Source: Saccharina japonica
Taxonomy: Eukaryota; Sar; Phaeophyceae; Laminariales; Laminariaceae
Length of the DNA: 64,000 bases
Reading direction: 5' to 3'
NCBI GenBank assembly: GCA_008828725.1
Contig: MEHQ01004020.1
Span: forward strand, 890,593 to 954,592
Shown: piece after piece, positions 1 through 12,500 of the stretch
Layout: the number at the start of each line of letters is the position of its first letter
How positions within the stretch are numbered: the first letter of the stretch is position 1
Made by a program: the position numbers and the translations under genes
The notes under the pieces: model-generated
What the model was told of the DNA's origin: nothing
Databases searched by the model: none
The model's input: the letters and a program-made list of their open reading frames with translations, nothing else

Positions 1-701
1 TATGGGTCGCACACGGGTCTGGCTTATGTTGGTGTCCGTTGGATCTGCGGTGGATCCCTCATTGGTTTAACTACACTGACTGTGCTGGCCATCGGTCGCC
101 CATGAGTCGCCCGAGGGTCTCCCGCGGGGTTTTAATGGGGGCCCATGGATTTCCCATCCGAATTCCACGGGGTTTCCGTGGGTATCGATTGCGTGGGACT
201 GCCATGAAATTCCCCGCGCGGAAAGACGCCCAACAAAACCCATGAAAACTAGAATGAAAAAAAATGTACGAAAATGGATACTTCATCGGCGATGCCATTG
301 TCGGTGCAAAGGACGACTGACTGCAAATGAGGGGGGCATGACGACGCGAGAGGAGGGGGCGGGGGTACCGATCAAGATGTTGGGGGAATTGGAATCGCGT
401 ACTGTAGATCCAACTACACGAAGAGATGTCAATGGCCGGGAAACTGGCCGCGGTTATGTTCTATCATGAGCAGCGGGTAGGATGATCGTGGTCTATTTGC
501 CATGTGAGGGACACGCAGATTGCATGTTGAACGATCCGCAGTATGCATGGAGCGAGCAGGCCGTTGACATGGAGGATACCCACGGTTCGACACCCCCCCG
601 CCCCTCCCATCCCAAGTTCGTTTTGCAAAGATGGTTAAACGGAAACCCTTGCAAACACCTTTGGAAACGACACAAACCACACAAGGTGCAGCGAAGGGTG
701 G

Positions 702-1236
702 GGGGGGTGTACTCATGTTGTGCACGGCCGTAGTCATATGACCATAGACCCTCGCATCCCTACAATGCCGGGACGGAGCGCGTTGTGTTTTCACCAATCA
801 GGCAGACATTGCTTGCACCAAGCGCGAAACGCCGTGAGGTATTGGGCGAGTCGCATGGAGGGTGAGCTGCATCCTGCTAAGAACCGTCTCTGAGGCGGAC
901 TTGCATATGGACGACAGCTTCAATGAGTTAATTTAATTTCTGGTGTGGCCACTTCCGGAGACAGCAATGGGTTTTACTATGTAACTGCCTCGCGGACGCC
1001 TTACCATATTAACACTACGTGATACGACCATTCCCCTTGTGCGGAACAAAGGTTCTCCACCCCGCACAAATGATCTACTCGACCGCCAGCTTTGGTGACC
1101 GCCAAAAAAAAATGACAAAAAAAAACGGCACCCTGGTTGTCTATAGCTCACGCAGCGAGTGGCGTGTTTTACAGCGTCGTTGCCAACCGACGCCAACCGA
1201 ACCTATAAATAGGTATATAATATTTATAGGGGGGTG
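702..1236. repeat. Copy A of a 535-bp direct duplication
   Basis: This segment and 1782-2323 are near-identical. Each starts after a poly-G run with TGTACTCATGTTGTGCACGG and ends in a hairpin (CTATAAATA..TATTTATAG) followed by another G-run. Differences are mostly in the A-tract (broken by TGAC in this copy, uninterrupted in the other) plus a few substitutions, so the duplication is recent. No coding capacity is conserved between the copies beyond trivial reading frames. Confidence 0.85.
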
Positions 1237-1528
1237 GAGAGGGTAGCGGAGGTGGCGATTAAAAACAAAACGCACGGCAACGTTCGCAGGGAGGGGCAGG
1301 GTCGGTGGCCGATGGGGGGAGCGGTCGAGTGAGGGGGGCGGGCGGCGGACGGGGGTGGGTGTGGAGGCGGAAGATTGTGGGTTAGGGATCGGGAACAGTG
1401 CGGGGCCGGGGGCGGGGGTGAAGGGCGCACTGGGGGGTGGGGGGCGGAAAGCGACGGAATTAAGGGCGGGGTAGAGTTGCTGACGAGATATTGACAATTC
1501 AGCACACCCACATGGGCATACAGGCGCT

Positions 1529-1740
1529 GGGGGGGAGGGTGTACTCATGTCATGCATTGGCGTAGTCGTATGCCATAACCCTCGCTACCTCTACGATCGG
1601 ACGGCAATCGGTTTCACGACCGGCATAGACATTGCTTGCACCGGGAAGCGGAGGGGGAGGCACGTGGTATGGCGGTCTGATAAGGTGACTTCATCCTGAC
1701 TGTCGTGTCCGGATTCTGCATATGGAGCAGCGCACATGAT
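1529..1740. repeat. Diverged third copy between the duplicated units
   Basis: GGGTGTACTCATGTCATGCA, CATAGACATTGCTTGCACC and GATTCTGCATATGGA align in order with the first half of the units at 702 and 1782, but at much lower identity. The array therefore contains an older copy flanked by two young ones. No open reading frame is shared. Confidence 0.6.
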
Positions 1741-1781
1741 CTATTCAGAGCGGCCCTCTAGAACACAATGGAACCAGGGGG

Positions 1782-2323
1782 GGGGGGGGGTGTACTCATG
1801 TTGTGCACGGCCGTAGTCATATGACCATAGACCCTCGCATCCCTACAATGCCGGGACGGAGCGCGTTGGGTTTTCACCAACCAGGCAGACATTGCTTGCA
1901 CCAAGCGCGAAACGCCGTGAGGTATTGGGCGAGTCGCATGGAGGGTGAGCTGCATCCTGCTAAGAACCGCCTCTGAGGCGGACTTGCATATGGACGACAG
2001 CTTCAATGAGTTAATTTAATTTCTGGTGTGGCCACTTCCGGAGACAGCAATGGGTTTTACTATGTAACTGCCTCGCGGACGCCTTACCATATTAACACTA
2101 CGTGATACGACCATTCCCCTTGTGCGGAACAAAGGTTCTCCACCCCGCACAAATGATCTACTCGACCGCCAGCTTTGGTGACCGCCAAAAAAAAAAAAAA
2201 AAAAAAAAAAAACGGCACCCTGGTTGTCTAGCTCACGCAGCGAGTGGCGTGTTTTACAGCGTCGTTGCCAACCGACGCCAACCCAACCTATAAATATATC
2301 ATATATTATATTTATAGGGGGGG
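1782..2323. repeat. Copy B of the 535-bp direct duplication
   Basis: Same unit as 702-1236, starting 1080 nt downstream. Its internal A-tract (about 2187-2211) is longer and pure. The unit lies between two homopolymer G tracts, and the terminal 30-nt AT-rich palindrome is retained. A diverged third relative occupies about 1529-1740 between the two, and a 40-nt fragment (GCCGTAGTCATATGGCCATA) recurs at about 40166. Confidence 0.85.
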
Positions 2324-5300
2324 GTAATTATTATTATGGGGCATGGCGAGGGATATGACCAAGACTGTACTATCGAAGGTCATCCCGGGCTACTGTTGAC
2401 AAATCGTGCGTATGCTACGTATAGATACGGCAAACGATTGCTCCGTCCACGCCTCCAGGACGTTTTTTTTTCGCGCAGCGGGTGCGTGGGAGACAATTGA
2501 AGGAGGCAAATAAAACTAACAGGACCCAAGAAAAGGCGAGGTCTTGGTGGGAGAGTGTAGACTGACATTTATTTGGAGTGTGGACTGGGAGGCGGGTCGG
2601 TCGTGTTTCAAATAACATAGTGATGCTATACCGCTACCAGGCAGATGTAAAGAGGGGCTAAAGGCACGGGGAGAGTGGGGGTATCCCCCCCCCCCCCCCC
2701 TTTATGTTCCCTCGCCGGGGCCGACGAGGTGTATATGCCAACAACGCAAGACGCGTGGATGTACCAAGGAGATACGGTACACATTCGAAGGTGCTCGTAC
2801 ACGCCCATACACCATGACGTTCTTTTGGATGCGTTAATGTTTTAGCAGTACGTACGACGCAAATCATTTATTGCAGCACTAGACGATTTACTAGCAGTTC
2901 TGCTGCGGTACACTACCTATCGCGAAAAGCAGAACATGAAATTTCCATCGACTGTTTCAAGCTTCAACCATATATGTATCAGATGGTATTGTTTATCATT
3001 TGCCATTCGCATACTTCTCCAAGGTCAATATGGTGCAAACACGTACACAAATACGTGGTACGTCTGCTCGTACATACCGAAGCACGTATGGCAGATTTCG
3101 CAGCAGTACCTATACTTGCTGCTGAGAATGGAATCGTATATATATGCTGTGCTGTTGTAACAACCGCGAAACGTTGCCGTACCGAAAGTGTCCGAGCATA
3201 TGATATGTGCTTAAACTGCAGATGAGTACGAACGGAGTTCAGATGCTTTCGTTCAGAGATAAACTTCTGCTGCTGTATCTGCTGCTTGCTGTGTGTGGAA
3301 GAAGCTCGGCGACCGTATCGAGTTCACAACAAACTGGAACTGTCATACCAATCCGTTTTAGCGTATTTTTAGACACTTGCCACCCGGTCGTTTATGATAC
3401 CGCTCTGACCGAATATATAAGGCACGTCATATATGTATATTTAAAAACCAAACGGGCACTATATTTGAGGCCAGGGTGGAGTATACTTATTACTCCTGGG
3501 TCCTGGGCGGATTACGATTCCGATCCGTAGGCCTAGGGTACCTCACCTTGCAGTATTCACTTATTAAGCCGTTCGTAGTGTTAAATAGTACGAGTAGGCC
3601 TCTAAATCTCCCATTCTTCGCTCAACCACCCAAAACCGCCAAAAAAACGTACGAACCATTTCCAGAAAGGATATGTAAAATCGTGCTGGTTCTCGCATAC
3701 CTCTTTCGTAGTTGTTTCGTCCCTGGGCTGGGCTTGTCTCTCCTTGCCACTCGATTCCTACGCCGGCCTATAACGCAGCGCGCGACCACCCACCACTCAC
3801 ATCCACCAACTACATACATATAAGTATACGTTACAGCGTTACAGCAGTACATAAACAACTACGAGCTGTGCTTCGCACGAACTATATTGTTGTGTCGTTG
3901 GTCGTCACCCAGACAGATCTGTAGTCAAGGCTCGCGGCCAAGGGCCAAGGGTCAAGGTTTATATATTTCCCCGTCCGCGCACTTTTCTCCTGCTTGTTCC
4001 CCCGTCTCCCCGGCTCCGGGTAGCATGGGTAGTATGAAAGTCAACTTTTTTTCTTTTTTTTTTTGCGTCCATTATGTGGTGGCATCCCGACACCAAGGAT
4101 GACTGCCTGTGCCTGAAGCCCAGCACACATACATCTGATGGTGGGGCGTGGTTGCATGCATAGCACGGGCAAAGCCTGGGGTTATTTGAAGGGCCACTGC
4201 TGTAGTGTGGTCCAATGCTGCGCTCAGCCGAGCAGATCCACTACAAATATTTCCTTTACGTACGCTTATGTATCGGAAACCTGGACAAACAAGCATACGA
4301 ATGTTTTACGAGAAGAGAACACATACATTTTCCTCTCAAAAGCAGCAGTAAGTTCGTTCGAGCAGAAGAGTATATTATTGCTGAAGAGTCAACAAAAATA
4401 TGTTTTGCTTCATAAACTACTTGATATATTAGGATCTTTGATGTCTGGATCTACAAGGCATTTTTTTACTGGAACGAAGAATATGATTTTTGTTCTTGTT
4501 TTCGTTGAGAAGATCCCAATTATTATAGCGAATAGTGCTCCTGTATCTGTGATGGCACACAGCAGCAGCAGCTTGCTTGCTCTCCTCTCAAAGACGTGAA
4601 CCCACACCGCCCTTGCCTCATATCCTCTTCGCTGGCCGCCACATCTCCCTGGCTCCAACTCGACGCCCAAGGTGAGCGTTGGTCGCGAGAGCACTCTCGT
4701 ATTGCTGTCGCTCTTGTGCCGCGTAGGCGTTGACCTGGTGGTGCTCTCTCGCCTCGAGGCTCCTATAGCCTACATAACACAGCAACCTCGCTTCCTCTGC
4801 TACACGCTCCTGACCAAAGCAAACACTTATCGTAGAAGCTGAATTTATAACTTCGGCTGGAATATATACTCGTACGTGTACGTGGTGGAGGCAACTATTT
4901 TACCTATTTCCAGTCGAGAGGTGTCGGCTCAGGGCACCGGCGCAGCTCTTCGTCGTAGTGCCATCACATCGGCTGTCTGCCGCCGACTTCCCGTCTGGAG
5001 AGAGAGGCCTGTTTGCTGTGCGATTAACCTGTCTACGCGTGTATACATACCACGTGATACATATCATGCGAGACTCTTGTGTGCGACGGCTTTCAGGAGT
5101 TTCGTCATTGAGCGCGAACAAAGACCTCAGGGGTAGAATGTCCTATTCGTTTGCCGGGCGTACATCCCAGGCCCGATCCTCTGCTGCGAGACGTGTGATC
5201 CACTACTGCTGACCATCACCTCTATTTTCCGAGCCTGCAGTACCTTGTTCACAAGCGTCTCGCCCCTCATGTCCGGCACAACCGCCGCTATGCCTAACAT

Positions 5301-6805
5301 GCGAAACCATTCCCATCGCGGTTGATTCCGTTATGATTTCAGTGCAAACAACAGTAAAAATGATCACCCGCTTGGCAGCGTCTGGTGCGTTTTTCTTCGT
5401 ATCTAAAAATCTTTTTAGCTACATTCTTGTTTATTGTACGCACCACGTATGTATGTATGTATCACCCCTACGTAGATACGATATCGTACAACCACACGCA
5501 GCAGTGACGCCTCGAGTTTCGTGCGCAACGCGTGCCTACCGTTGCCGCTGCGAGCACGAGCCCTACTTAGGCATCTTGTCTGACTTGCTGCCTTATCGGC
5601 TAAAAGGGTGATACGTACCTATCCCCTCAAGATGCCGTACAAGTACGCACGAGTCATGTACTCTGTATACATATCCAGAAAAATAATCAACAAAAACATC
5701 ATGTTCATGTTCACAATCACCTCTCTCGGTAAAACACCCCGATGGTTCGCAGAAGCACTATTAGTTACCACGTGCGTGTGCACCGCGCAAGATGAGGGAA
5801 AGGTCAAGGTTCACCGCTGCGGGAACGGCGAATCCAAGCCGTACGCATGCATGCGTGCATGCCGAGGCCTGCACGTGGCCGCGTCGTCTCTTTCGTTACT
5901 ACTGTACTGTACTCTCGTGATACACGTTCCCCCTCCCGATGTTTTTTTTCCAGTTGCAACCTAATGACCCGCCGTCCGATAAAATATAAAATCCGATTTT
6001 GTAAACGTGCCCAGAGTCAAGTGTACGTACTCGAACTCGTACTCGTACTCGTACAGGAGACGTGCGCGACATGAAAACTGCGACACGAGAAGCGAGCTGG
6101 ACGCTGTGGTACCACACAGAGTACATAACCCCGCGGCGTGCGGTAGTATACTGCTGTACATTTCGGACCGCAGTGTAGTAAAGCGCATGATTCTCGGGGA
6201 TGTTTCTCAGGGTCGCTTGTTGTCGTTGACTTGCAGGTACTACTTCCTTTTCTCGCCACGCTGCATCATATCGGGATTGATGATCGATGATCTATCGCAA
6301 CGACCCACCTGGAGCTGATGAACCGTTGCTGTTTTATTCCAAAAAAACAGAAACGACGTAGAAAAAAAGAAAGAACCAGAGAACGCGGCACACAAACTCG
6401 TTTGTGAAAGAACCGCTTTCAATCCTCCTTCGCTGCTGCTGCTGTGGGACCCGGTGATGCTTTTTCTTTTAGGCCGTAGGTCATCTACAGCAGCAGCCGT
6501 ACCAGTAGTACCATCTCAGCGTTTCATGTATCTTTTTGCCACACCAGTGCCTGTAGTCGTACTTGTACCTGCCAAGTCTTGTACACTCTGTACTACAGTG
6601 CTACCACTGCTTGCTGTACGACAACGCAGTAATTGAGCACCCAATAAGCAAGCGAGTCACAAGTACCATTATGTCCGGAAATATAACGACCGCCTGAATA
6701 TGTTTTTAATGATTCAACGATCTTTGTATTTCCGGACACGGAGACGCTCTTATTATTTTTCGTATCGTACGTACGTACTCGCGCCGAGCCGCTCAAGTTT
6801 ATTTC
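2324..6805. other. Intergenic stretch, no recognisable gene
   Basis: I saw no exon with protein-family character on either strand. Small items are a C-run at about 2686-2700, a T-run at 4046-4063 and a CTCGTA repeat at about 6029-6055. A reading frame at 3222-3530 has a hydrophobic leader but no other support. TACTGTA/CAGCAGTA-type words are frequent. Confidence 0.5.
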
Positions 6806-7003
6806 GAGGGCAGTGGTCAGTGCTGGGATGCTGTGCTTGGTCAGACTCTAGGTCGACTCGGCCGGCGTGGATGCTGAGCTTGGAAAGACTCTAGGTTGAC
6901 TCGGGATGCTGTGGCTGGGAAAGAGTCCAAGTTGATTGAGCCACGTAAAACATACCCTTAGCCAACCAGAGTGCCTAAATAGCCACCTACTATCATGCTT
7001 GAT
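6806..7003. repeat. Dispersed repeat (family D), copy 1
   Basis: GTGGTCAGTGCTGGGATGCT, GACTCGGCCGGCGTGG and AAGTTGATTGAGCC recur in the same order at 53306-53523, ending in both cases near TATCATGCTTG. The unit contains internal near-repeats of TTGGAAAGACTCTAGGTTGA. This copy lacks the telomere-like prefix found on the copies at 53 kb. Confidence 0.7.
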
Positions 7004-7229
7004 TTCGGGCCTACTTTATCTCGCATACAGCATTACGCAGTACGGGACTACCTGGCAGGCATATCTTCACTGTACATAATAAGAACCCGAGGGAAGCTGT
7101 TCCAGGCTGGAGTGCGTTCTATACTAAATGCCGTATAAAAAAAACGACTCCCGAATTTACCCGGTATTATTTAATGCTCCTCGGTACCAGTGTTTTATTG
7201 TCTCAGCCTGCCTGTACTGCTGTTGGGAT

Positions 7230-7393
7230 ATGGAAAAACACCTAACGAGAAACAGGCTGACGAGAAAGTCAGGCTGGTTTTTTAGAGGGGCATAATAAAT
7301 TCGAGAGTCGTTATCCTGAAATTACAGAGTAGAAATCGACCTCTCTCAAATAAGAAATCAGAAGTCGCCTAAACAAGCTTTCCTGCTTCTTAT
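7230..7393. repeat. Small dispersed element, AATAAGAAA family (copy 1, degraded)
   Basis: Shares GAGAAAGTCAGGCTGG, GAGAGTCGTTATCCTGAAAT and CTCTCAAATAAGAAAT with copies at 8436, 51605, 54184 and 58870. Size is about 150 nt, with ends that tend toward AATAAGAAA..TTTCTTATT inverted repeats and no coding capacity. A miniature inverted-repeat element is the simplest reading. Confidence 0.6.
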
Positions 7394-7633
7394 CACGTAT
7401 TGCGTGCCTGCGTGTCCTTTTTTTGCGACCATCAATCGCGAGCGCACGCAATGCTGCTGTACACGTATGTAACGATTCCTCTCCCCACCTAATAGAAGAG
7501 TCCAGAGGTGCCAACTATATCTAGGTGCGATTTGTATGCATGTATGGTCAAGATCAAAGCTGTGAGACCGAGATACAACTACAAGTACTGATTGAATAGT
7601 TGATACTCGACTTTGAGAGCTGCCTGGAATGTT

Positions 7634-7721
7634 TGTACCACTCTATTCCGAGATACAAGGGCCGTTTGTTGATTTACATTAAATACTAACGGTGTTTATA
7701 TATCGGGACAGAGTGGTATGT
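7634..7721. repeat. Small dispersed element, TATAAGGACC family (copy 1, degraded)
   Basis: TACCACTCTATTCCGAGATA and its imperfect complement TATATCGGGACAGAGTGGTA bound about 88 nt. Organisation matches the clearer copies at 18301-18372 and 52250-52326, which have ACCCTAAATATAAGGACC-type arms. Confidence 0.5.
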
Positions 7722-8029
7722 CATTTGTAGTATCCGTGCGTGATTCGTGATGTATTAGATACCCTACTGCCTGTAGTACTGCTGTAGTTATCACTACGAG
7801 TACTCAGTTTGATAGTACACAATTACGACAGCAGTGCAACAGTCTTGTACTGTGCCAACTTCTATCACACATGTCACAAGCAGCCTATTATAACGTGGGT
7901 AGGCACTTTTTTTTTACGAGAGTCGACGAGGGGAGAAAGTGCTGAAATATTAATATTATCGCGATCAACATACGAGTATTTACTTTTTATCAAACCCTAC
8001 CAGGGTATTCATTAGTATATAAACCCTAT

Positions 8030-8235
8030 TTTTCGTCTCCCCGATTCCTGATAATAAATATTTACTTTTTATTTAACCCTATTCGTCTCCCCGAACACTA
8101 AAGGGGTGCAATTCTAGTAATTAATAATACTTAATTTATTTTCTGAATTCGGGGAGACGAACACTACGTAAGGGGTGCAATAATAGTAATAAATAACAAT
8201 TATTTATTTTCTGAATTGGGGGAGACGATATCATG
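8030..8235. repeat. Local repeat/inverted repeat of GGGGAGACGA blocks
   Basis: CGTCTCCCCGA occurs at about 8034 and 8083. Its complement GGGGAGACGA occurs at about 8151 and 8220, together with repeated AAGGGGTGCAAT and TTATTTTCTGAATT. The blocks form overlapping direct and inverted copies of about 65-75 nt in AT-rich sequence. No coding content was seen. Confidence 0.6.
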
Positions 8236-8435
8236 TCATTTGTAGTAGTGGGGAGAGGGCGGGGAAGAGCCTTATTAGAGACCCGAATCTTTGTTACCAC
8301 TATTAATAAGAGGGAGAGAGAAAAGAAGGGCCAAGATAATACATGGATGGGAAGGGCAAAAAAGAAGAACAAATCATAGAAAAATGGTACCTGGTACGTA
8401 CGTACCAATGCACAAGTACAGGATACCTACAGCAG

Positions 8436-8589
8436 TAATAGGAAACATGAAATCTGGCCCAGGCTGGATTTCTTATTTGAGAGAGGGTGCTTTCTACACT
8501 ATTTTCAATATACAGCGAATGTCAAACTTCTTATTGTCCTGTTAATACCAGCCTGGCTTTTTTCTAGTCTGTTTCTCACTATTAAATAG
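8436..8589. repeat. Small dispersed element, AATAAGAAA family (copy 2)
   Basis: CAGGCTGGATTTCTTATTTG and CAGCCTGGCTTTTTTC flank a core with GGTGCTTTCTACACTATTTT. It is in opposite orientation to the copy at 54184. No target duplication could be fixed by eye. Confidence 0.6.
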
Positions 8590-9355
8590 GTGTCATGTAT
8601 TGTTGTATAACAGGATACATGAAACGTACCAGTACAAGTTTTTCGCTGCTCGCCCGCAATCAATACCAACAGCCCATTTTACTTGAAGCACGCCAGTACG
8701 TCAGAGGGGTGCCGACGTAAACTCTGCAGTGTCGTATGCCTCGTGTGCCTCGTGTGCGAGCACGCAGTATAGGTATTTGTTCTCCGCCGAATAGGCGAAT
8801 CACGATCACAGCGCATACGTGCGCACGCGTCTGAGTTGCGGCGAGCACGAACAGCAGTGTTTCCTAAAAATCAAAAGTCCTTGGGGCAAAAGGAACTAAG
8901 TCTCGTGTTTTTTTAGTGTTGTATGTATTGCACATAATGTATGTATACCTTCAACCTCAGCTTGACCGTTTCTGATCCCCCTCCAATGCGCGCGACCTGG
9001 TATATGTAGGCTGTAGTATCCGGGCATCGAACTAGCATTTAGTTGGTATGAAATCAAGTCTATAAATACAGCATTCCGGCAACGCACCGGCATATGATAT
9101 GTACTTGAAGTACTTGATTGACGAGCTTGCCAAGAGGAGTATAGACCTAACGGGGATAACCGACTTTTCCCCCCTATTTTGGAGTTCATATTAAAGCAAG
9201 AGCCCAAGCATGTATACGTAGTCTACAGTAGTCTCCTGTACTGTAATACCACAGGTTATGTGCGAGCCCAGTTTATATCAGTTACGACCTTCAAAAACCA
9301 AAACGTCTCCTTCGCTTCCCCTTCTGCCTCATCGCCCTCCAAACGACAAAGCCGC

Positions 9356-9377
9356 TAACGTCAACGTTAACGTCAAC
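9356..9377 (+). promoter_or_regulatory. Palindromic AACGTCAACG repeat in the deacetylase leader/promoter
   Basis: Two copies of TAACGTCAACG-like sequence abut about 75-100 nt upstream of ATG 9453, inside a CT-rich leader (CTTCGCTTCCCCTTCTGCC and following). The centre AACGTT is self-complementary. Position and symmetry suit a transcription-factor site or a start-site-proximal element. Nothing in the sequence proves this, and no TATA box in a convincing position was seen. Confidence 0.25.
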
Positions 9378-9452
9378 GCTCACTTTTGCGCCGCCGTTTC
9401 CTTCGGCTTCTCCAACCCGCTAACTCTCGGCAGGACCAGGAGTTATATCACC

Positions 9453-9538
9453 ATGGTCGGCCGGAGGCGTGGTTCGAGCTCAATGCTCGCCGCGGCTAAA
9501 CTGGTGGCGCTTGGTGCTATTTCGGTATCCGCTCTCGG
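9453..9538 (+). other. Signal peptide coding segment
   Basis: The first 28-29 codons of exon 1 encode MVGRRRGSSS, then a hydrophobic run (MLAAAKLVALGAISVSALG) followed by the polar sequence HSIEEHAHRPHHQQ. Basic n-region, hydrophobic h-region and small residues before the break are typical of a eukaryotic secretory signal. An in-frame upstream stretch from 9258 is open, but it lacks this organisation and reads like 5' leader, so ATG 9453 is preferred. The His-rich residues just after the predicted cleavage site (HAHRPHHQQ) are unusual and could be a propeptide or linker. Confidence 0.7.
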
Positions 9539-12500
9539 ACACAGCATTGAAGAACATGCCCACCGCCCCCACCACCAGCAGCGTGTTCTTCAGGCGACGT
9601 CCAGCGTTGATTACCTCTTTGTTGACGCAGGAACGCCGCTACCGGCAGGCGACGGCCAAGAAGATGGTGTGGCACTGCAGGTGATCTAAGGGCGGCGTTC
9701 CCACCCGTGTTGTAGGAACATTTGACGGGTTTCAACCAGGTATTTCCGTTCGTGCGGTCGTGTGACGACGCTATGCCGACGAGAGCCGCCGGGAAAGAGC
9801 CACGTGGTCAATGGTCAAACGGCTTGAGGTAGAAAACATCAAATGCATACATACGCCCCTCAGCCCCCCTTTCGCGCGCATTCGCAGTGCTGAAAGTCGT
9901 TTGTTTGCTGTACCCATCCGCGCATCCGCAGCCTTGTTTAGTTTCCCCACACGGAATGACAGTCGACGCGCCCAACACCCGTAATCCCGAGTGGTACACA
10001 CCTATATATGCTACGTAATATATCATATTTTACTCGGAAGTATGTTCTTCCAAAACACCCCTCTATTTTAGAGGCGTTGCTCATTGTTATCCTTGATTAT
10101 ATCCTCTCGACCAAATTCTTGATATTATGATACCTTCGGATATGCGCTCGCTTATGCTCTTGCTTACGCATTCTTGATTGTGCTCCTGGTTATGCTCTGA
10201 CCCGCCCTCACGCTTATAGTCTCGTTCGTGCTTTCGCTTATGCTCTGGCTTATGCTCCCGGTTATGCTCTCGCCAATGCTCTCGCGTATACTCTGGCTTA
10301 TACTTGTGTACGCTTCCGCTTATTCTCCCGCTTTCCGCTTAGTATCCTCTCCCTTCCGCTCTCGCTTATGCTCTCACTTCTGCTCTCGCTCGTGCTCTCG
10401 CTTATGCCCCCGCCAATGCCATCGCCTATGCCATCTACGCAGGAGGGCAATGGTGCCCTGCCTCCAGTAATCGCCTCGTCCCTTGCGGTGGGGACAGCGA
10501 CGGTGAACAATGCCCCGCTCGCAGAGGTAATACATAGTACCAAGCGTGATCCTGTGTTTCATCGACTATTGCTTGGAATGGGCAACGCCGTCGGTGCATT
10601 TTGTTTGACCGGTGTGTTCGATTCTCAAAGCGACATCACCTGTTACTGTACTAGCGGTAATGAATTCATGTCTTCATATTTATAACAACGTCTCCCCTTT
10701 TTGGCGTGTCGTTCCTGTTAAGAATCCAACCTCTCACGTCTCTTGCGTTTATTCCCTCGCTGCTTCCTCCCTTCCGTTCCGGCGTTGCTCTTGTCGCAGT
10801 ACCAAATCTACCTCATCTCCCCGGATACTACGGGAGCCACCGTGAGTGTGACGAGTATGAGGGCTATGACGAGTATGACGAGTATGAGGGCTATGACGAG
10901 TATCATCAGCATGAGGAGTATGAGTAGTATGATGTATGAGTAGGTCCTTTGTTCGAACCGATTGCACTCACGCATAGCGGAGTTTTTGCGCAGTCACCTA
11001 GACTCGCCCGATTCATGTTATCCATATGTCCTCGATAATAACGTTTGCATATAAAGTGTTGGACTAGGTACTTCCCGTCTGGGATGACTCTCCGTGCTCA
11101 CGCTCACTCATGTTCACTTGTGATCACTAGTGGTCACTCATGCTCACCCATGTTCACTCGTGTTCGACAATAATTTGACACACTATACAGTACCACTGTA
11201 ATACTAAATGCCACCGACCTGGTTCGACCCGTATTATTGTTGTTGATTTTCCTCAGGGCTTCACCATGACCTTCATTGGACAGCTGGATGGTGCACAGTG
11301 GTCTGTGTCTATTTATGACTTCACCGCGGATGCCTGGGTCCCAGCTGGCACCCTAACGGGAAGTGAGTACACACGTCACAGAAATATACGAATTATGCCA
11401 TTTCTCTTCGTCAGTCGTGCCTAATCGATCATCGATCTAACGGGAGACCGTCTTGTAACGTCGGCTTGTGTCTGTGTTATCACCTGCCTTTTGAATCGCT
11501 TTGGTTTCGTATCGCCTGCTCCTACAGTTGTAGCTGAACAGTTCAGCCGGCCATACCTTTCCTTCATGTAAACCTGTCGAGATTTCAGCGGTGCTTGTCT
11601 TGCTGGTCATCTCTGAGATGCTTGATTAAGTCCGAGCTGACCCTACCGATAAATCTTAAGCTTCGAACCCCCCAAACATGCCAGCGTCGTCTTATTATCT
11701 CTAACTGGTGACTACTCCTGTATGTTTTCCCGGCCAACAGTCACTGCCGCTACCACTGCCTGGGGGACGACAACCATCGACTTCACTGGCACACCCGCAA
11801 CGTACACAAACTTGAGGGAGGCAGGAGGAGACTTTGAACTAAAGGTACCGTAAGGCCTACGTATGCTATTATGAATAGTTGCTTCATTCACATCCACGGG
11901 CGGTGTATGCACTAACCTCTTCCCACGATTACGTGTACTGTTGTATGGTATACTACTTATAGTGATTGTTACACCTCGTATACTTGTTCGTTGGCTTAGT
12001 TCCACCCTATTAGGCTGTATGGGAGAAATTTCGATCACTCTCATTTTTGAGCTGTTTACGCACTGGGTACAGTAGTCGACAATAACTGATACCCTAGGGC
12101 TCGTTTGGAGGCGTTGTTAGCCGCGACATTGCAAAACGGATAGCATGCACCCCATGGCCAGTGTTGAGCAGCGTTGAATACCTTTTCGGCGCCGTGTGTG
12201 TTTATTTTCTGATACAAGTACTGTAGCGCACACACACGAAATCCCTCGGGTTGCCGCATGACGACACTATGCTTACGACTTGGGCTGAACGACTGCTACT
12301 TCACACCATACACGCTACCCGTCGCGTGTACCTGGCACACGGATAACACCCCCCCCCACAACTAATCCTACTATCGCCCGCCACCTCTTACCTTGTCGCG
12401 TGTTCGTGCTTTCATCAATACAGCTTCAGCTGAAGGCCACCACAGTCCAGGTGATTACAGTATACAGTAGCTTACCGTACCTAAAGAGTGTGGTCCCGCA

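Noticed and set aside
3222-3530. Small + strand ORF with a hydrophobic leader (FRDKLLLLYLLLAVCGRSSA)
   Set aside because: It looks like a signal peptide, but the remainder has no domain, no exon partners in phase and no coding-like composition. Chance is likely in AT-balanced intergenic DNA.
4138-4599. 153-codon + strand ORF
   Set aside because: Low-complexity Ser/Leu/Lys composition, no family resemblance and an overlapping opposite-strand ORF of similar quality.
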